NCBI GenBank assembly: GCA_003531115.1
Contig: DQHT01000151.1
Location: forward strand, 1-15,534
Length of the DNA: 15,534 nucleotides
Reading direction: 5' to 3'
Source of the DNA: Bacteroidota bacterium
GTDB taxonomy: Bacteria; Bacteroidota; Bacteroidia; UBA8524
Below the pieces are notes generated by a model. It did no database searches. It saw nothing but the letters and a program-made list of their open reading frames with translations, and was not told the origin of the DNA. A program made the translations under genes and the position numbers. Of this stretch, positions 13,159-15,534 are shown piece by piece. Each line of letters opens with the position of its first letter. The first letter of the stretch is position 1.

Positions 13159-14277
13159 ATGAAGTTTACACTCTCTGCTCAAGATCCTGCATCTAAAGCC
13201 CGTGCAGGAATTATCCGAACGGATCATGGCGAAATTCCCACGCCGATATTTATGCCGGTAGGAACTGCCGGAACGGTCAAAGCCGTGCGCCAAACCGAGC
13301 TTAGCAACGATATCCAGGCAAAAATTATTCTTGGCAATACCTACCATTTGTTCCTCCGCCCCGGACAGGATATCCTCAAAAAGGCAGGTGGCTTGCATAA
13401 ATTTATGAACTGGCAGGCTCCTATTCTAACCGACAGCGGAGGGTACCAGGTTTTTTCCCTGGCCAATACCCGGAAGATCAAAGAAGAAGGGGTAGAATTC
13501 CGCAGCCATATTGACGGGAGCAAGCATTTTTTTACACCGGAAAAAGCCATGGATATCCAGCGCCATATTGGTGCCGATATCGTCATGGCTTTTGATGAGT
13601 GTACGCCCTATCCCTGTGAAAAAAAATATGCCCGCAACTCCATGCACATGACCCATCGCTGGTTGGACCGGTGCATTGCGGATATGGACAGCCATGATCC
13701 TTATTATGGATACACGCAGACCCTGTTTCCCATCGTTCAGGGGTCTGTTTATCCTGATCTGCGCAGGGAATCGGCTGAATACATCGCATCGCGGGAGCAG
13801 GCCGGCAATGCCATTGGTGGATTGAGCGTTGGAGAACCTGCAGAGATGATGTACGAAATGACGGAGTTGGTTTGCGGTATCCTTCCTGCCGACAAACCCC
13901 GCTACCTCATGGGGGTGGGAACACCGGCCAATATTTTGGAATGTATTGCCCTGGGAATTGATATGTTCGACTGCGTGATGCCTACCCGCAATGCCCGCAA
14001 TGGGATGTTGTTTACGGATGAGGGCATCATCAATATAAAAAACAAACGCTGGGATACTGATTTTTCAGCGATCGACGACACCATCACCCCCGACTACAGC
14101 AAAGCCTACCTGCGTCACCTGTTCGTTTGTGGGGAGATTCTGGGGGCCCAGATCGCCAGCGTGCATAACCTGAAATTTTACCTCTGGCTCGTAGGCCGGG
14201 CGCGCGAACAGATCCTTGCCGGTACATTTTCCGAATGGAAGAAGGAAATGGTGCAGAAATTGACAATCAGACGATAA
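13159..14277 (+). CDS. tgt: tRNA-guanine transglycosylase, bacterial type, zinc cysteines absent
   Basis: Tgt exchanges guanine 34 of GUN-anticodon tRNAs for the queuosine precursor preQ1. The 372-residue length is usual. Key residues: general base D92 in LTDSGGYQVFS, substrate-site segments VMAFDECTPYP (142-152) and IGGLSVGEP (219-227), and nucleophile D271 in DMFDCVMPTRNARNG (268-282). The usual zinc site CxCxxC before NYSRAYLRHL is replaced: the residues before DYSKAYLRHL (312-321) are IDDTIT (305-310). The histidine of HNLKFY (336-341) is kept. The active site is otherwise complete, so it is most likely functional and typical of its phylum rather than a decayed gene. lptF-like gene follows after 2 bases. 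Confidence 0.96.
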   Translation: MKFTLSAQDPASKARAGIIRTDHGEIPTPIFMPVGTAGTVKAVRQTELSNDIQAKIILGNTYHLFLRPGQDILKKAGGLHKFMNWQAPILTDSGGYQVFSLANTRKIKEEGVEFRSHIDGSKHFFTPEKAMDIQRHIGADIVMAFDECTPYPCEKKYARNSMHMTHRWLDRCIADMDSHDPYYGYTQTLFPIVQGSVYPDLRRESAEYIASREQAGNAIGGLSVGEPAEMMYEMTELVCGILPADKPRYLMGVGTPANILECIALGIDMFDCVMPTRNARNGMLFTDEGIINIKNKRWDTDFSAIDDTITPDYSKAYLRHLFVCGEILGAQIASVHNLKFYLWLVGRAREQILAGTFSEWKKEMVQKLTIRR

Positions 14278-14279
14278 TC

Positions 14280-15365
14280 ATGCTCAGCCGCCTCGACCGC
14301 TATATCATTGTCAAATTTTTAAGCACGTTTTTCTTTGCTTTGGCATTGATCAGCGCGGTGTCGATCGTAATCGACCTTGCGGAAAAAATTGATGATTTTA
14401 TCCAGAATAATGCGAGCACGAAGCAGCTTATTTTCGACTACTACATCTATTTTATTCCCTGGTTTTACAGCCTGTTCAATAATCTTTTTGTTTTTATTTC
14501 GGTCATTTTTTTCACATCCCGGCTTGCCCAGAACAGCGAGATCGTTGCCATTCTTGCAGGAGGAGTGAGCTTTCGTCGCCTTTTACGCCCTTACCTGATC
14601 GCTGCTTCCATCCTTGCGGTATTGAGTTTTTTTATGAATACCTGGGTTATTCCTTATTGCAATGACAAGAAGGTTACGTTTGAAAATCAATACATTAACG
14701 GCAGGAAAAACGCAGAAGGCCACCTGGAGATGAACGTTCACCGGCAGTTGCAACCCGGCGTTTATATGTTTATCGACAAATTTGGAAAAAGCGATTCGGT
14801 AGGTTATAAGTTTACCCTCGAAAAGTTCGATGGCCATGATCTGACCTATAAACTGGCGGCAGAACGTTTTTCCTTCAATCATAAAACAGGCTCCTGGCGC
14901 GTTGAACATTATACCGAACGCAATTTTATCGGAAAGGAGCGGCTGGAAAAAGGGAAGGAGAAGGATATTGAAATTGCATTTAACCCCCATGAGTTCTTTT
15001 TGAGAAAAGATGATATTGGCATTTACAGCACCCGGGAACTGAACAGGATCATCGAAGCAGAAACCATGCGGGGAGCCGAAAAAATTGAGTTTTACCTGGT
15101 AGAAAAGTACAGGCGTGTGGCCATGCCCTTTTCTACACTTATCCTTACCCTCATCGGGTTTAGCATCGCCTCGCGAAAGGTGAAAGGAGGGAGGGGGACC
15201 CATTTGGGCTTCGGACTCGGACTGGCCTTTAGTTTTATTTTTCTGGGGCAACTCACTTTTACCTTTGCCCATGCCGGTGACCTTTCGCCCTTAACAGCGG
15301 TTTGGATACCGAATATCCTGTACCTGATCATTGGCCTGGTACTTTTTCGTTTTGCGCCAAAATAG
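14280..15365 (+). CDS. LptF/LptG-family lipopolysaccharide export permease
   Basis: LptF and LptG are the transmembrane subunits that, with the LptB ATPase, extract lipopolysaccharide from the inner membrane and pass it to the LptC/LptA bridge. This 361-residue protein has the family layout: three helices (about 12-32, 58-79, 103-124), a periplasmic beta-jellyroll of roughly 150 residues, then three helices (about 281-298, 308-328, 340-357). The coupling-helix region NSEIVAILAGGVSFRRLLRP (85-104) and VEKYRRVAMPFSTLILTLIG (274-293) are characteristic. ATG 14280 is chosen because it leaves a 2-base gap after the tgt stop and gives a short cytoplasmic N-terminus; the frame is open 15 codons upstream inside tgt. 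LptF and LptG are not separable by eye, so no symbol is given. Confidence 0.9.
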   Translation: MLSRLDRYIIVKFLSTFFFALALISAVSIVIDLAEKIDDFIQNNASTKQLIFDYYIYFIPWFYSLFNNLFVFISVIFFTSRLAQNSEIVAILAGGVSFRRLLRPYLIAASILAVLSFFMNTWVIPYCNDKKVTFENQYINGRKNAEGHLEMNVHRQLQPGVYMFIDKFGKSDSVGYKFTLEKFDGHDLTYKLAAERFSFNHKTGSWRVEHYTERNFIGKERLEKGKEKDIEIAFNPHEFFLRKDDIGIYSTRELNRIIEAETMRGAEKIEFYLVEKYRRVAMPFSTLILTLIGFSIASRKVKGGRGTHLGFGLGLAFSFIFLGQLTFTFAHAGDLSPLTAVWIPNILYLIIGLVLFRFAPK

Positions 15366-15367
15366 TT

Positions 15368-15534
15368 ATGACAAGAAGAGAAAAGCAGCTTTTTTATTTT
15401 TTGTTCACTGCCATCGGGGCTGTCATCCTGCTGGGCATGTTTGTTCCGGTTATGGAAGTAGATGCTGCCCAATACGCCTCCATTTCCAAACAAATGTGGC
15501 AGGAGAAATCATTCCTGCAAATTATCCATAGAGT
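15368..15534 (+). CDS. GT-C-type membrane glycosyltransferase, 3' end missing
   Basis: The 55 codons before the right edge read as the start of an ArnT/GT39-like glycosyltransferase. A basic start MTRREKQ is followed by a hydrophobic helix (about 8-27) and then PVMEVDAAQYASISKQMWQ (28-46), where the acidic EVD with following AAQYA is the first periplasmic loop motif that holds the catalytic acid in this superfamily; SFLQIIHR follows. ATG 15368 lies 2 bases after the stop of the LptF/G permease, so the genes are almost certainly co-transcribed. It is a different type from the enzyme at 6425-7987, and closer to ArnT. The acceptor, perhaps lipid A given the neighbour, is inference. Confidence 0.75.
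   Translation, partial: MTRREKQLFYFLFTAIGAVILLGMFVPVMEVDAAQYASISKQMWQEKSFLQIIHR

Noticed and set aside
14583..15272. Open frame of 229 codons on the - strand inside the LptF/G permease gene
   Set aside because: Antisense to a clear membrane permease, with no domain or promoter; a shadow. The same holds for the - strand frame at 8196-8807.

Overview
The window is chromosomal DNA from a member of the Bacteroidota. Five things point there. Seven genes are preceded by a TAnnTTTG box, the -7 element of this phylum, and Shine-Dalgarno sequences are mostly missing. A PorT homologue, part of the type IX secretion apparatus, follows ubiE. There is a GHMP kinase carrying the GSGYDIA motif, a Na+-NQR subunit next to ApbE, and a Tgt without the usual zinc cysteines. 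I cannot name a genus; a free-living, possibly marine lineage such as the Saprospiria is a guess.

Left part (1-3011, + strand): the 3' end of nqrF, cut by the window edge, closes with a strong intrinsic terminator. Next come apbE, a lipoprotein FMN transferase that flavinylates NQR-type complexes, and a SAM-dependent methyltransferase. The 133-base spacer before the methyltransferase is built largely of degenerate 7-base repeats.

Middle (3024-4507): a 64-codon putative membrane protein and a GHMP-family kinase lie on the - strand. A gene-free stretch of 313 bases (4195-4507) follows. It is a mosaic of 8-base and 7-base tandem repeats interrupted by palindromic elements, and is the least explained DNA in the window.

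Centre (4508-10281, + strand): pabB (folate synthesis), an exported protein of unknown function directly followed by a multi-pass GT-C-like glycosyltransferase, and maeB (malic enzyme fused to a phosphotransacetylase-like domain).

Right part: engB and a DUF3298-type lipoprotein form a two-gene - strand unit (10271-11694) with an ATGA overlap. Divergent from it run ubiE/menG, porT, tgt, an LptF/LptG-family permease and the 5' end of a second GT-C glycosyltransferase, cut by the right edge. These five + strand genes are tightly packed and cover menaquinone methylation, protein secretion, tRNA queuosine modification and envelope lipid export.

Two functional links stand out. ApbE is expected to mature the NQR complex whose last subunit lies beside it, and UbiE/MenG makes the menaquinone that NQR would reduce. 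Most genes are housekeeping. I found no CRISPR array, insertion sequence, tRNA, rRNA, phage gene or toxin-antitoxin pair, and no convincing new multi-gene system.
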